NCBI RefSeq assembly: GCF_030655665.1
Contig: NZ_JAUSPQ010000006.1
Span: forward strand, 1-64,000
Reading direction: 5' to 3'
DNA length: 64,000 nucleotides
From: Methanocorpusculum sp.
GTDB lineage: Archaea > Halobacteriota > Methanomicrobia > Methanomicrobiales > Methanocorpusculaceae
Shown here: piece by piece, positions 42,622 through 52,038 of the stretch
Layout of the letters: each line of letters starts with the position of its first letter
Position numbering within the stretch: position 1 is the stretch's first letter
Position numbers and translations under genes: made by a program
Notes under the pieces: generated by a model
Told to the model about the DNA's origin: nothing
What the model saw: only the letters and a program-made list of their open reading frames with translations
The model's database searches: none

Positions 42622-43659
42622 TCAGTCGACGATATCTTCCGGTGTCTTTGCAAGCTGGCTTGCATTTTTCACCGCTTCTACGGCCTTTGCGATCTCCTCT
42701 TTGTCCGGGAGGTCGCCTAAGATACTGTCATCCAGAACAATATCGGAGATTGAATCCGCTTCTGCGAGGTCTTCTCCGCCAAGGAACTTTGCACCCTGTT
42801 TTACCAGGTTCGTAAGTTCGAACGGGAAGATGATCTTCGTTGCCTGACCGTCTGCCATCTTCTGCATGGTGTTTAAGGAAAGGACTGTGATAGAACGTTT
42901 ATCGAGCGTACGGGATCCAAGAGAGATGATCCGCAGACCCTGGGCTTCTCCCTGGGCTTCGAGGATCCGGCTCTGACGGGTACCTTCTGCACGAAGGATC
43001 TTACTCTGACGTTCACCCTCGGACTCAAGGATCATACTCTGTCTGAGACCTTCGGCTTTGAGAATTGCGGCACGCTTTTCTCCGTCTGCACGAAGGATTG
43101 CGGCACGCCGTTCTCTTTCTGCAGAGGTCTGTTCTGTCATTGCCTGCTTGACGGCGCCGATCGGGTTGACTTCTTTGATCTCGACACGTTCGATCTTGAC
43201 ACCCCACTGATCGGTTTCCTTATCAAGGATATCCCGAAGCTTGCGGTTGATCATATCACGGTTGTAGAGGACCTCATCGAGTTCCATATCACCGATAATG
43301 CCACGAAGACTCGTCTGAGCAAGGGCCACGGTTGCCTGACGGTAGTTGGCTACTTCAAAGTAGGCACGTTCCGGGTCCATGACACGGACATAAATGATCG
43401 CATCCACGTCGGTCGGAGAGTTATCTTTGGTGATGACTTCCTGGGACGGGACGTCGATGACCTGGGTCCTGAGATCAAGTTTGTACACTGTGGTGATGAA
43501 CGGAACGACCCATTTAAAACCGGGATTGACCTGACCCGTGTAGGTTCCAAGACGGACGGCAAGTCCTTTCTGATACGGCTGAACGATGACAACACCTTTT
43601 GCAAATATGAAAAGGATGATGACAACTAAGATTATTGCAAGTAAAGTTAATGCATCCAT
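42622..43659 (-). CDS. SPFH/band 7 membrane protein (stomatin/paraslipin-like)
   Basis: 345 aa. One N-terminal membrane helix (TLLAIILVVIILFIFAKGV), then the SPFH domain (VVIVQPYQKGLAVRLGTYTG, FKWVVPFITTVYKLDLRTQV), a long coiled coil with AERERRAAILRADGEKRAAI repeats, and GLRIISLG plus TKIIFPFELTNLV at the end. It forms ring-like membrane microdomain scaffolds. Three bases separate it from the NfeD gene, its classic partner. Confidence 0.93.
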   Translation of the reverse strand: MDALTLLAIILVVIILFIFAKGVVIVQPYQKGLAVRLGTYTGQVNPGFKWVVPFITTVYKLDLRTQVIDVPSQEVITKDNSPTDVDAIIYVRVMDPERAYFEVANYRQATVALAQTSLRGIIGDMELDEVLYNRDMINRKLRDILDKETDQWGVKIERVEIKEVNPIGAVKQAMTEQTSAERERRAAILRADGEKRAAILKAEGLRQSMILESEGERQSKILRAEGTRQSRILEAQGEAQGLRIISLGSRTLDKRSITVLSLNTMQKMADGQATKIIFPFELTNLVKQGAKFLGGEDLAEADSISDIVLDDSILGDLPDKEEIAKAVEAVKNASQLAKTPEDIVD

Positions 43660-43662
43660 AAA

Positions 43663-44127
43663 TTAGACCTTTTTTACTGTGAGGTGAACCCCGCTTGCTG
43701 CGGTCACCTCGATTTTTGTTCCGGGGGGGATGGTCCCGTCAGTACATTTTGCACTCCATACGACGCCGTCGATCTCAACTTTGCCGGATATAGAATCGGG
43801 AACGATTTCCACAGTAACATAACCGGGTTTTCCAATAATCGAGTCCTGCCCTGAGGTAGTGGGTTTCTGATCGGGAGAGAGTTTTTTGTACAAAAAGACC
43901 GTGACGACTGCTGCTAAAATCGCGGCCAGGACGGTAAGTGTGATTCCTAAGGGGGAGGAAAGGAACTCTAACCCGAAGAAGAAGTCCATGACTCCGAGAA
44001 AGATCATGGCGGTTCCGGGAACTGCCATGAAAAATCCCGGCGAGCTGGCTTCAATAAGAAGAAGTGCGGCTCCGATAGCAATTAAAACCCAAGGTAGAAC
44101 TGTAGGGCTGAGGAGTAATTCAAACAT
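43663..44127 (-). CDS. NfeD-family membrane protein
   Basis: 154 aa, short NfeD without the protease half. Three membrane segments at about residues 10-75 (WVLIAIGAALLLIEASSPGF, GVMDFFFGLEFL, LTVLAAILAAVVTVFLYKKL), then a C-terminal OB fold (GKPGYVTVEIVPDSISGKVE, GTKIEVTAASGVHLTVKKV). Pairs with the downstream SPFH protein in membrane quality or microdomain control. First gene of the pair. Confidence 0.92.
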   Translation of the reverse strand: MFELLLSPTVLPWVLIAIGAALLLIEASSPGFFMAVPGTAMIFLGVMDFFFGLEFLSSPLGITLTVLAAILAAVVTVFLYKKLSPDQKPTTSGQDSIIGKPGYVTVEIVPDSISGKVEIDGVVWSAKCTDGTIPPGTKIEVTAASGVHLTVKKV

Positions 44128-44258
44128 ATCTGATATACTACTTATAGGCGAGGGGCGTTAAATAGTTGCTCTCGGGAAAAGGAATCCAGTTAACCTGATT
44201 TTTCTGTAAAAAAACGATTTCTCAAAAAAAAAAGATCCGCAGGTTTTACTGACCCGCT

Positions 44259-45170
44259 TTATTTGTTCTGGAAATATGCGCTGATCCTGTCGCCGACATT
44301 CTGCTGAAGGTTTCTGTACCAGAATGCATAGTCGTACCTATGATAGACGTCTTTTGGGAAATACGGTCGGAGCCCCAGATCCTCATCTGCCGGGATCGTG
44401 GCCGTAAGTGCTCCGGTTTTTATATCGATTCTCGCATCGCAGTAGTGGATGACTTCACGCAGGAACTCTCCCGTTTCAAAATTGTAGAACCGTGCGCCGA
44501 GATTCTCCGTGGCGGGGGCGTAGGTCGTATCGGTCTTCCAGTTCAAAGGATTGATGCATTTCGCCCCTTCCATAAGAACGAAGCTGCCGACTGCTGACGG
44601 AGACTGGGTATTGTAGGTGATCACAACGCCGGTATCATACGCACCCTCGGCGGTGGAGAGCCCGGCTTTGGAAAGATCGTCATCCGTCACGGTATAGCCG
44701 ATAAGATACGCAGCAATCAGACGACTGCGAAGAGCTTCGTCGCCGCCGAACCGGTTTTTGATAAGTTCGATAAGCGTCATCGTTCCCTGACTGTGTCCGG
44801 CAAGGATGAACGGCCGGCCGCCGCTGAAGTGCTCGAGGTAATACTCGAATGCGTCCTGAATGTCCTGGGCCCCCTGTTTGAACGCTTTCGTGTCGGAGAT
44901 GAGGTGATCGTCAACCTCCATCTTGACCCTCGCTGTCATCTGTCGGTAATAGGGAGCAAAGACGTTCCCATGCGGCTCATACACGCTTGCCTCGGTTGCG
45001 GAAAAAGCCCGGGCAAGTGCCCTGTCCCCTTCATCCGCGATGGGCATAGACCCGGATTCATGGCTGCTTACCGTCGGATACACGTAAAATATATCCACCG
45101 GTTTCGAGATTTTCGGGAGATACAACCAGTTCTGCGGATCGGAATAATCGATGCCTGCGTTTTCAGACAT
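44259..45170 (-). CDS. DUF3089 alpha/beta hydrolase, copy 1
   Basis: 303 aa. DUF3089 fold: VDIFYVYPTVSSHESGSMP, EPHGNVFAPYYRQMTARVKM, nucleophile elbow FILAGHSQGTMTLIEL (Ser near residue 126), AAYLIGYTVTDDDL, and a conserved C-terminal HRYDYAFWYRNLQQNVGDRI. No signal peptide, unlike copy 3, so it would stay in the cytoplasm. Its promoter region repeats AAATACATTATTTA found before copies 2 and 3. Probable esterase or lipase-like activity; substrate unknown. Confidence 0.85.
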   Translation of the reverse strand: MSENAGIDYSDPQNWLYLPKISKPVDIFYVYPTVSSHESGSMPIADEGDRALARAFSATEASVYEPHGNVFAPYYRQMTARVKMEVDDHLISDTKAFKQGAQDIQDAFEYYLEHFSGGRPFILAGHSQGTMTLIELIKNRFGGDEALRSRLIAAYLIGYTVTDDDLSKAGLSTAEGAYDTGVVITYNTQSPSAVGSFVLMEGAKCINPLNWKTDTTYAPATENLGARFYNFETGEFLREVIHYCDARIDIKTGALTATIPADEDLGLRPYFPKDVYHRYDYAFWYRNLQQNVGDRISAYFQNK

Positions 45171-45287
45171 AATGAAGACCTTACAGATAATTCAGTCTCC
45201 TCGGTAAATAATGTATTTGCGAAACCGCAAAATTCATCAGCGTATCTTCGGCCAGGTAAAAATAGGGCGGGTAAAGAAGACCCGCTT

Positions 45288-46241
45288 TTAAGTTTTCAAA
45301 AGATACGCGTTGATCCTGTCGCCGACATTCTGCTGAAGGTTTCTGTACCAGAATGCATAGTCAAACATGTGATAAACATCCTTCGGGAAATACGGTCCGA
45401 CATCCAGATCTTCTCCTTTCGGGATGTTTGTCATGAGTGCTCCGGTCTTCATATCGATTCTCGCATCGCAGTAATTTATGACTTCACGCAAGAATTCGCC
45501 TGTTTCAAAATCGTAGAACCGTGCACCGAGATTTTCCGAGGCTGGGGCGTAGGTCGAATCGGTCATCCAGTTCAAAGGATTGATGCAGTGTGCCCCTTCC
45601 ATAATCATGAAATTTTCCTTCGCGGTCGGAGCCTGGGTATTATAGGTTATCACAACACCGGTATCAAACGCACCAATTGCCGCGGTCAGACCTGCTTTTT
45701 TAAGATCAGCATCGGTCACGGTATAGCCGATAAGATATGCGGCGATCATGCGGCTGCGAAGTTTTTCGTCGTTCCCAAACCGACTCTTGATCAATTCGAT
45801 AAGGACCATCGTTCCCTGACTGTGAGCAGCAAGGATGAAAGGTCGGCCGTCATTGAAGTTGTTGAGGTAATACTCAAAGGCATCCCGAACATCGAGAGCA
45901 CCCTGCTTGAACGCTCCTGTATCGGTAATGAGCATGTCGTCATCCTCCATCTTGACCCTCGTGGTCATCTGTCGGTAATATGGAGTAAATACGTTCCCAT
46001 ATGGTTCATACACACTCGCTTCCGTCGCAGAAAAGCCTTGGGCAAGTGTCCTGTCCCCTTCATCCGAGATGGGCATCGAACCGGTTTCATTGCTGCTTAC
46101 CGTTGGATAAACATAAAAGATATCGACCTCTTTCGAAATTTCCGGGCGATATAACCAGTTGTAAGGATCCGAGTAATCGACACCGGGTTCTTTGGGTATA
46201 GGTGACTCGTTGTTCTGACGGGACGCGAAAACCATACACAT
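45288..46241 (-). CDS. DUF3089 alpha/beta hydrolase, copy 2
   Basis: 317 aa, closely similar to copies 1 and 3 along its length. The elbow is FILAAHSQGTMVLIEL, with Ala for the first Gly. The N terminus MCMVFASRQNNESPIPKEPG has no hydrophobic core, so a signal peptide is absent. The AAATACATTATTTAA element lies about 30 bases before the ATG, giving a probable leaderless start. Tandem duplication; same strand as its neighbours. Confidence 0.85.
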   Translation of the reverse strand: MCMVFASRQNNESPIPKEPGVDYSDPYNWLYRPEISKEVDIFYVYPTVSSNETGSMPISDEGDRTLAQGFSATEASVYEPYGNVFTPYYRQMTTRVKMEDDDMLITDTGAFKQGALDVRDAFEYYLNNFNDGRPFILAAHSQGTMVLIELIKSRFGNDEKLRSRMIAAYLIGYTVTDADLKKAGLTAAIGAFDTGVVITYNTQAPTAKENFMIMEGAHCINPLNWMTDSTYAPASENLGARFYDFETGEFLREVINYCDARIDMKTGALMTNIPKGEDLDVGPYFPKDVYHMFDYAFWYRNLQQNVGDRINAYLLKT

Positions 46242-46336
46242 AATACATTTTTCTCATTAAATAATGTATTTGTTAAACCGGGAAAGACCCGGCCGGCTCG
46301 TTCACGAAAAAAAGATGCGGTATTGAGAAAACGCGT

Positions 46337-47371
46337 TTATGTTTTCTGCAAATATGCGTTGATCCTGTCACCGACATTCTGCTGAAGATTTCTGTACCAG
46401 AATGCATAGTCATACCGGTGATAGACTCCCTCAGGATAAGCTCCGATATCCAGATCTTCTCCTTCAGGGATCGTTGTCATAAGTGCCCCGGTTTCAGGAT
46501 TGATTCTCGCATCCGAGTAACCAACAACTTCACGCAGGAACTCGCCGGTCGAATCGTTGTAAAACCGTGCGCCAAGATTTTCCGAGGCGGGAGCATAGGT
46601 TGAATCGGTCTTCCAGTTCAAAGGATTGATGCAGTGTGCACCTTCCATGAGCATAGGTCCGCCGACTGAAGTTGGAGACTGGGTATTGTAGGTGATCACA
46701 ACGCCGGTATCATTCGCACCAACTGCCGCGGTGAGTCCTGCTTTGGCAAGATCGTCATCCGTTACCGTATAGCCGATAAGATACGCGGCGACCATGCGGC
46801 TACGAAGTTCTTCGTCGTCACCGAATTTATTCTTGATCAGTTCAATAAGAGCCATCGTTCCCTGACTGTGTCCCGCAATGATGAACGGCCGGCCGTTATT
46901 GAGATTAGTGATGTAATACTCGAATGCATCCTCGACATCAACTGCTCCCTGTTTGAATTCCGGAGTATCGGTCGCGAGCATTCCGTCTTCCATCTTGACG
47001 TTCGTCGTCATCTGCCGGTAATACGGAGCAAAGACGTTTCCGTACGGCTCATACACACTTGCCTGAGCAGCAAAAATACCCTGGGCAAGGGCCCGGTCCC
47101 CTTCATCGGAGATGGACATCGAACCGGTCTCATTGCTGCTTACTGTTGGATACACATAAAAGATGTCGACCTCTTTCGATACGTTTGGAAGAGATAACCA
47201 GTTGTAAGAATCAGCGTAATCGACCGCCGGGATCTGCGGGGTCTCGGGGTTCTGACCGGATGTATCAGTGCTGATGCAGCCTGAAGCGAAGATAAATCCG
47301 GCACATAGAAGGAGGAGGAAACTGATGAAAAACCATGGTCTTTTACCATTTCCTGACTTAATCAAGGCCAT
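46337..47371 (-). CDS. DUF3089 alpha/beta hydrolase, copy 3 (lipoprotein)
   Basis: 344 aa. Unlike the other two it has a signal peptide, PWFFISFLLLLCAGFIFASG, ending in a lipobox-type GC at about residue 32, so it is probably anchored outside the membrane. Elbow FIIAGHSQGTMALIEL is intact. It is likely the ancestral secreted form, with copies 1 and 2 having lost the leader. An AT-rich element akin to AATACATTTTTTAA precedes it. Confidence 0.87.
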   Translation of the reverse strand: MALIKSGNGKRPWFFISFLLLLCAGFIFASGCISTDTSGQNPETPQIPAVDYADSYNWLSLPNVSKEVDIFYVYPTVSSNETGSMSISDEGDRALAQGIFAAQASVYEPYGNVFAPYYRQMTTNVKMEDGMLATDTPEFKQGAVDVEDAFEYYITNLNNGRPFIIAGHSQGTMALIELIKNKFGDDEELRSRMVAAYLIGYTVTDDDLAKAGLTAAVGANDTGVVITYNTQSPTSVGGPMLMEGAHCINPLNWKTDSTYAPASENLGARFYNDSTGEFLREVVGYSDARINPETGALMTTIPEGEDLDIGAYPEGVYHRYDYAFWYRNLQQNVGDRINAYLQKT

Positions 47372-47469
47372 AAACCTAATTTAGGCTCACTATTAAAAAA
47401 TGTATTGATTTGATCGGAATTCTGAGCCGGCGCCTGTTTTTATGATTGAAGAGCGATCGGAAAGGAAAA

Positions 47470-48984
47470 TTATGCGAGTCCAAAGAGCCGCAGAACTCTC
47501 TGCATAAGGTTCAGGTCTTCTTCTGTCTCGTCATCCGGGACTTCCGATTCGGTTTTCTCAATTGCAGGTGTGTGCATCACAAACTGGACCGAGCTCACCT
47601 GGGTGTTTTTTTCTGAAACGAAGGAGTGTGTGCTCCCGGTCCCGCCCCGTAAGGGGTCGAGCACTTCATTGATCTTATCAGTGAGTTTCGTGTCAAGCCC
47701 GGTAGTATTGTCACGCAGTTCCCCGGTTCCATCAGTCAGATTGACCATGGCTACTTTGAGTTCGTTCGTGCCGGAGTTCAATTCCGAAAGACCGAATGAT
47801 AATGACGAGGCTCCATTGGCGAGAGTGATCGCCCCGGATGAAAGGAGGGTGGCGTTCGTCGAGGCATAGCCTACCCCTGTTGTGTACGTCACCAGACCAG
47901 TGTAGAAGGTTTGATACGCAGTCAGTTGGCTGAGAAGCTGCGTGAGCTGCCCGGTCGGGTCGCCGGTCGAGTTGATGACCGCAGTGAGAACGTCGGCGTA
48001 ATTATCTTTTGTTAACGTTGGAATACCTGATCCGGAAAGCTGGGCGTTTGCCGATGCGAGCAGGCCGCTAAAGATCTGATCGGCACCTCCGGTCAGAGCG
48101 GCATTTTGCCCGGCAAGTGAGGCGAGACCCGATGATAATGCATTTGTCCCGGAAGCAAGAGTTGCTGCTCCTGACTGGATCCTGTATCCCCCGACAGACG
48201 CGTTACCCACGCCCCGTGAGAGATTGTTCACGCCGTCGCGAAGCTCCCATGCCCCGTCGTCAAGTTTTACAATCCCGTCACTCAGTTCCGTAAGATCGTC
48301 TTCCATTTCAGTTGTGTCCACGTCAACGTTGAGTGAAAGACGGATACCATTCAGTGATATCGCATCCATCTCGAAGTCGACCACGGATGAAGTAATGACG
48401 ACATCTGCTCCCTTATCCGGGAGGATGGTGTAGGAGAGTTGCTTGTCGCTCCCGACATTTGCCATAGTTGCGCCGGATGCGGAAATATTTCTGCATTTGT
48501 TCGCATCCATGGTCACCGTCATCATAAGAGCATACTTTTCATAGAAGTCCTCTGTGTCTGACGGATCTTTGGTGATGACGATATGCATCTCGAGATTGCC
48601 GCTTTTGCCTGCAATATCTTCGGCAGAATAGGGAACACCATCCATGTAGTAGGTGATCCTGACATCCCACGGGATGGGGGCGGCGCCAAGATCCCCTTCA
48701 TAGTAGAGTTTTCCGGGAGTCGTATCGATCGTTATCTCGTCCCCGTTAACGTTGATCTGGTCAGTCGTGACCATGTTCCTGACAGAGTAATACGAACCAT
48801 AATCGGTGATCCGTCCTCCTGTCTGCATATCGAAGATGTTTACCGCATACACGTGGCTGACCGATCCGTCACCGTTGAGATTGACGTAGATGACTTCTTC
48901 TTTTTGTGTTCCGGCCGCTGCGGCCGGGACGATGAATAATGTGATTATTATCAGGGTTATGAGAATTTTTACCGATGATTTCAT
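47470..48984 (-). CDS. Secreted heptad-repeat protein linked to MMPL transporter
   Basis: 504 aa from ATG 48984 (MKSSVKILITLIIITLFIVP), with AGGAG in the end of the MMPL gene; a frame extends to 49011. Signal peptide, then a beta-rich domain (about residues 25-235), then helical repeats of the type xxxLxxGxxxLxxG (LTELSDGIVKLDDGAWELRD, SGAATLASGTNALSSGLASL, GASSLSFGLSELNSG), as in YhgE/Pip-like proteins. No clear C-terminal membrane helix. It presumably bridges from the membrane pump to the cell surface. Confidence 0.8.
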   Translation of the reverse strand: MKSSVKILITLIIITLFIVPAAAAGTQKEEVIYVNLNGDGSVSHVYAVNIFDMQTGGRITDYGSYYSVRNMVTTDQINVNGDEITIDTTPGKLYYEGDLGAAPIPWDVRITYYMDGVPYSAEDIAGKSGNLEMHIVITKDPSDTEDFYEKYALMMTVTMDANKCRNISASGATMANVGSDKQLSYTILPDKGADVVITSSVVDFEMDAISLNGIRLSLNVDVDTTEMEDDLTELSDGIVKLDDGAWELRDGVNNLSRGVGNASVGGYRIQSGAATLASGTNALSSGLASLAGQNAALTGGADQIFSGLLASANAQLSGSGIPTLTKDNYADVLTAVINSTGDPTGQLTQLLSQLTAYQTFYTGLVTYTTGVGYASTNATLLSSGAITLANGASSLSFGLSELNSGTNELKVAMVNLTDGTGELRDNTTGLDTKLTDKINEVLDPLRGGTGSTHSFVSEKNTQVSSVQFVMHTPAIEKTESEVPDDETEEDLNLMQRVLRLFGLA

Positions 48985-48985
48985 G

Positions 48986-51052
48986 TTATACTCCTGTTTT
49001 GTCAGGCACAAACTGCATGTTCAGAGATGTTTTCTGGATAATCTTATCGAAGATCATGAAGAGAGCCGGCAGCACGAACAAGACTGCAATGATCGAGAGA
49101 ATAGATCCTCTGCCAACGAGCATGCCCACTTCGCTTAAGAGAGCATTCGAGGAGAAGACCCACAATGCAAGACCGGCGATCAGGAGAATGCATGCGGAGA
49201 CGAGAATCGAGACCGCCGCTTTTGATATGGTCATCTCGACAGCCTCGTGTTTGGGATGGATCCTTCTGAACTCGACGTACCTGCTGGTAAACATTATCGC
49301 ATAATCGACGGTGATGCCGAGCTGGAGGGAGCTTATAACAAGATACGAGATGTAGAACATCTGTTCTCCCTGGAAGTAGGGTAGTGCACAGTTGATCCAG
49401 ATCGCCGATTTGATGACGAGAACGAGGATCAATGGGAGGGAGAAGGAACGGAATGCGATCAGAATGACGATGCAGATCGCAATGATGCCGACCGCTTCGA
49501 TTTTCAGATTATCCTCTTCGATAAAGGATTTCATGTCGTATGCATTGGCGATTTCGCCTGCCAGATACCATTCTCCGGGATAATGGGCTTCGCCGATTTC
49601 CCGGATCTTTTCTATTGCTGCGAAGGATTCGGGATCTTCGAGAGAGGTATCTACGGTGATGATCATCCTACTGTAGTTGTCGGATTCCAGTTTGGAAAGT
49701 GTGCTCCCTGGTACAAACTCCTGGGGGATTTCGGCACCGACCGTGCCCACATAGGAGATCACCGATACGACATTGGGTATCGCCTCGATTTCATTAAGGA
49801 CGGCCTGTTCTTCTGCGAGATTCCCCTTATGGACCATGAGGACAAGGGAGGAGGCCCCACCGAATGTATCTGTTATCGCGATGGCATCCTGCCCGATCGG
49901 TGTGCGTTCATCGGAGAAGAGATCGAAGTAAACATAATCGTTGTTTTCGATAGCAAGGACCGAAGGTATCACGATCAGGGAGAAGATGATCAGGGCAGGG
50001 AAGCTTAATTTGACGATGACCTTTGCAAGTTTTTTCAGATCTGGAACGAACGAGCGGTGCTGGGTCTTCTCAATAAGTCTGCTACAGACGAGAGTGAGAG
50101 CCGGCAGAAGCGTGAAAACGCAGATAAGACTGATGACGATTCCTTTCGTCAGAACAAGACCGAGATCCGGACCTATCCGGATTCTCATCAGGATAAGCGC
50201 TGCAAAACCGATCAGCGTGGCAATACCGCACGCAGTGACGGAGCCAATTGATTTGACGAGGGCATGCTTCATCGCATCGCAGACCGGAAGTCCTTCTTTC
50301 CGGATCTCGGTGAATCGGTACAGAACGAATATTCCATAATCCAAGGCTATAGCAAGCTGCAGAATGGCCGCCACCCCCTGAGTGATGAACGATACTTCTC
50401 CAAATATGATATTGGTTCCCATGTTGATGACGATGGCAATACCAATAGTGAACATCAGGAGAAACGGTTCAAACCATGAACCGGTGGTCAGGAACAGAAC
50501 TGCGAGGATGAAAGGTATCGCAATCAGGAAGATTTTTGCCACGTCACTTGCAAGTGTCCCTTTCGAGAATGTCGAAGAGACGGAAAGTCCCGACATGGCC
50601 GCATCTTCACCTGCAAGTTCTGCAAGTTCATTGACGGCGGAAGTGGCTTTTTCATTGTCGAGAGTTATGCTGAAAAGTGCGGTGTTGTTTTTATAATACG
50701 CTTCAACGGTATCTTTGTCGAGGGTTTCAAATGGTACGTCGAGTGAGACGGCATCATCAAGCCAGGTTACTTCTTCAACACCGTCAACGGCAGAAAATTG
50801 TTTTTTCAGTTCAAGTGCTTCCGGTATCGTGACGTCCGGCACCATAATACGTGCATTGGGTACTCCCTCGGTGAACTCCTCGTTCATAACATTGAGAGCG
50901 ATGGTGGAGGGAGCTTCATCGGGGAGATAATCAATGATGTTATAGTTTACGGAAACCTGCGGTATCAGAATAAGGCAAAGAACGGCGATCAAGAGGGTTA
51001 TGATTATGACCTGCTTTCTTTTCTGCAGGATGGTTCCGGAGATGTCTATCAT
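48986..51052 (-). CDS. MMPL/RND-superfamily exporter
   Basis: 688 aa, twelve membrane helices in two halves of TM1, large external loop, TM2-6. N terminus KRKQVIIITLLIAVLCLILI, external loop 1 about residues 45-175, and GVAAILQLAIALDYGIFVLY as the TM4 proton-relay region; the second half repeats it as SSLQLGITVDYAIMFTSRYV. It belongs to the HAE3/MMPL branch that exports lipids or hydrophobic compounds. First gene of an operon with the heptad-repeat protein (one base between stop and ATG). Divergent from a TetR gene. Confidence 0.92.
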   Translation of the reverse strand: MIDISGTILQKRKQVIIITLLIAVLCLILIPQVSVNYNIIDYLPDEAPSTIALNVMNEEFTEGVPNARIMVPDVTIPEALELKKQFSAVDGVEEVTWLDDAVSLDVPFETLDKDTVEAYYKNNTALFSITLDNEKATSAVNELAELAGEDAAMSGLSVSSTFSKGTLASDVAKIFLIAIPFILAVLFLTTGSWFEPFLLMFTIGIAIVINMGTNIIFGEVSFITQGVAAILQLAIALDYGIFVLYRFTEIRKEGLPVCDAMKHALVKSIGSVTACGIATLIGFAALILMRIRIGPDLGLVLTKGIVISLICVFTLLPALTLVCSRLIEKTQHRSFVPDLKKLAKVIVKLSFPALIIFSLIVIPSVLAIENNDYVYFDLFSDERTPIGQDAIAITDTFGGASSLVLMVHKGNLAEEQAVLNEIEAIPNVVSVISYVGTVGAEIPQEFVPGSTLSKLESDNYSRMIITVDTSLEDPESFAAIEKIREIGEAHYPGEWYLAGEIANAYDMKSFIEEDNLKIEAVGIIAICIVILIAFRSFSLPLILVLVIKSAIWINCALPYFQGEQMFYISYLVISSLQLGITVDYAIMFTSRYVEFRRIHPKHEAVEMTISKAAVSILVSACILLIAGLALWVFSSNALLSEVGMLVGRGSILSIIAVLFVLPALFMIFDKIIQKTSLNMQFVPDKTGV

Positions 51053-51219
51053 AGTTTGGGGGGAACCGGGTAGCCGGTTGTCTGAATATGTCTCCCTGAA
51101 TTTGTGATAAACATCTTGAATTTTGGACAGATTAGGACAGGTGTCTAGGCAAGTAATATTTTAATCTATCCTATTGTGGAAAAATATATGGCAATCAAAC
51201 CATACAAGTATATATACAT

Positions 51220-51915
51220 ATGTCAAATGATGCGGCTTTCCAGAGTAATATGACCAAAAAAATGCTGGCGGCATCTTTGAAAAAACTGATGAGACAAAAG
51301 CCTCTGCATAAGATCACCGTTCAGGAAATCGTGGAAGGATGCGGAATCCACCGCCAGACATTTTATTATCATTTTAGGGATGTGTATGCTCTGGTACAGT
51401 GGATGTATGAAGAAGAAATGGATAGTTTGCTGGTACAGGGTGATACTGCATCTTGCTGGCAGGATAAGATTCTGCAGCTTTTCAATTATATCTCGGAAAA
51501 TCATGAGGTGTGTTTGTGTACGCTGAATTCCCTCAGCCGTGCAACACTGAAGGAGTTATTTAAGGAGGATTTAGAGGGAGCCGTTCGTGAGATTATTTTG
51601 ATGTATGGAGAAAATATGTGGGATTCGATGAGAGACGATCGGGAGAATATGTTGATGGATGGAGATAATATTTCGAATTTAAAGAGATATAGAGAATATT
51701 TGACGCATTTTTATACTATGGCTTTTGCCGGCATGGTTGAAAACTGGATATTAGGGGAGATGAATATGACACCGGAGATGATCGTCGAATATATGGAACG
51801 GCTGATTGCGGATCAGCTTAACGGGGCAAGAATGAGATTTGACTTGATAAAAGATGAAAAACCGGAAATAAAGAAACCGAAATCACAATTTGAGAATGGG
51901 TCTTCCGCAACCTGA
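51220..51915 (+). CDS. TetR/AcrR regulator (DhaS-like)
   Basis: 231 aa. HTH region HKITVQEIVEGCGIHRQTFY followed by YHFRDVYALVQWMYEEEM, the pattern of DhaS-type TetR proteins. Two candidate starts: ATG 51220, or ATG 51250 (MTKKMLAAS), because TATATATAC at 51204-51213 is too close to the first, while AATATATGG at about 51184 would suit it. Divergent from the MMPL operon, which it probably represses; TAGGACAGGTGTCTA at about 51136 is an imperfect operator candidate. Confidence 0.85.
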   Translation: MSNDAAFQSNMTKKMLAASLKKLMRQKPLHKITVQEIVEGCGIHRQTFYYHFRDVYALVQWMYEEEMDSLLVQGDTASCWQDKILQLFNYISENHEVCLCTLNSLSRATLKELFKEDLEGAVREIILMYGENMWDSMRDDRENMLMDGDNISNLKRYREYLTHFYTMAFAGMVENWILGEMNMTPEMIVEYMERLIADQLNGARMRFDLIKDEKPEIKKPKSQFENGSSAT

Positions 51916-52038
51916 TCGCCCAGTCCTTCAGGAAAAACCATTGTGCTCCCGGACCCTTTTGCAAGGCCTAGTCGTTTTCTGTTTTGCTGCAACATGCAGC
52001 CATCCAAAAAGAGAACAACACTGATGTAAAAAAGAGGG

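Noticed and set aside
44793-46154. 453-aa plus-strand frame across two DUF3089 genes
   Set aside because: Internal duplication in it simply mirrors the tandem hydrolase copies on the minus strand.
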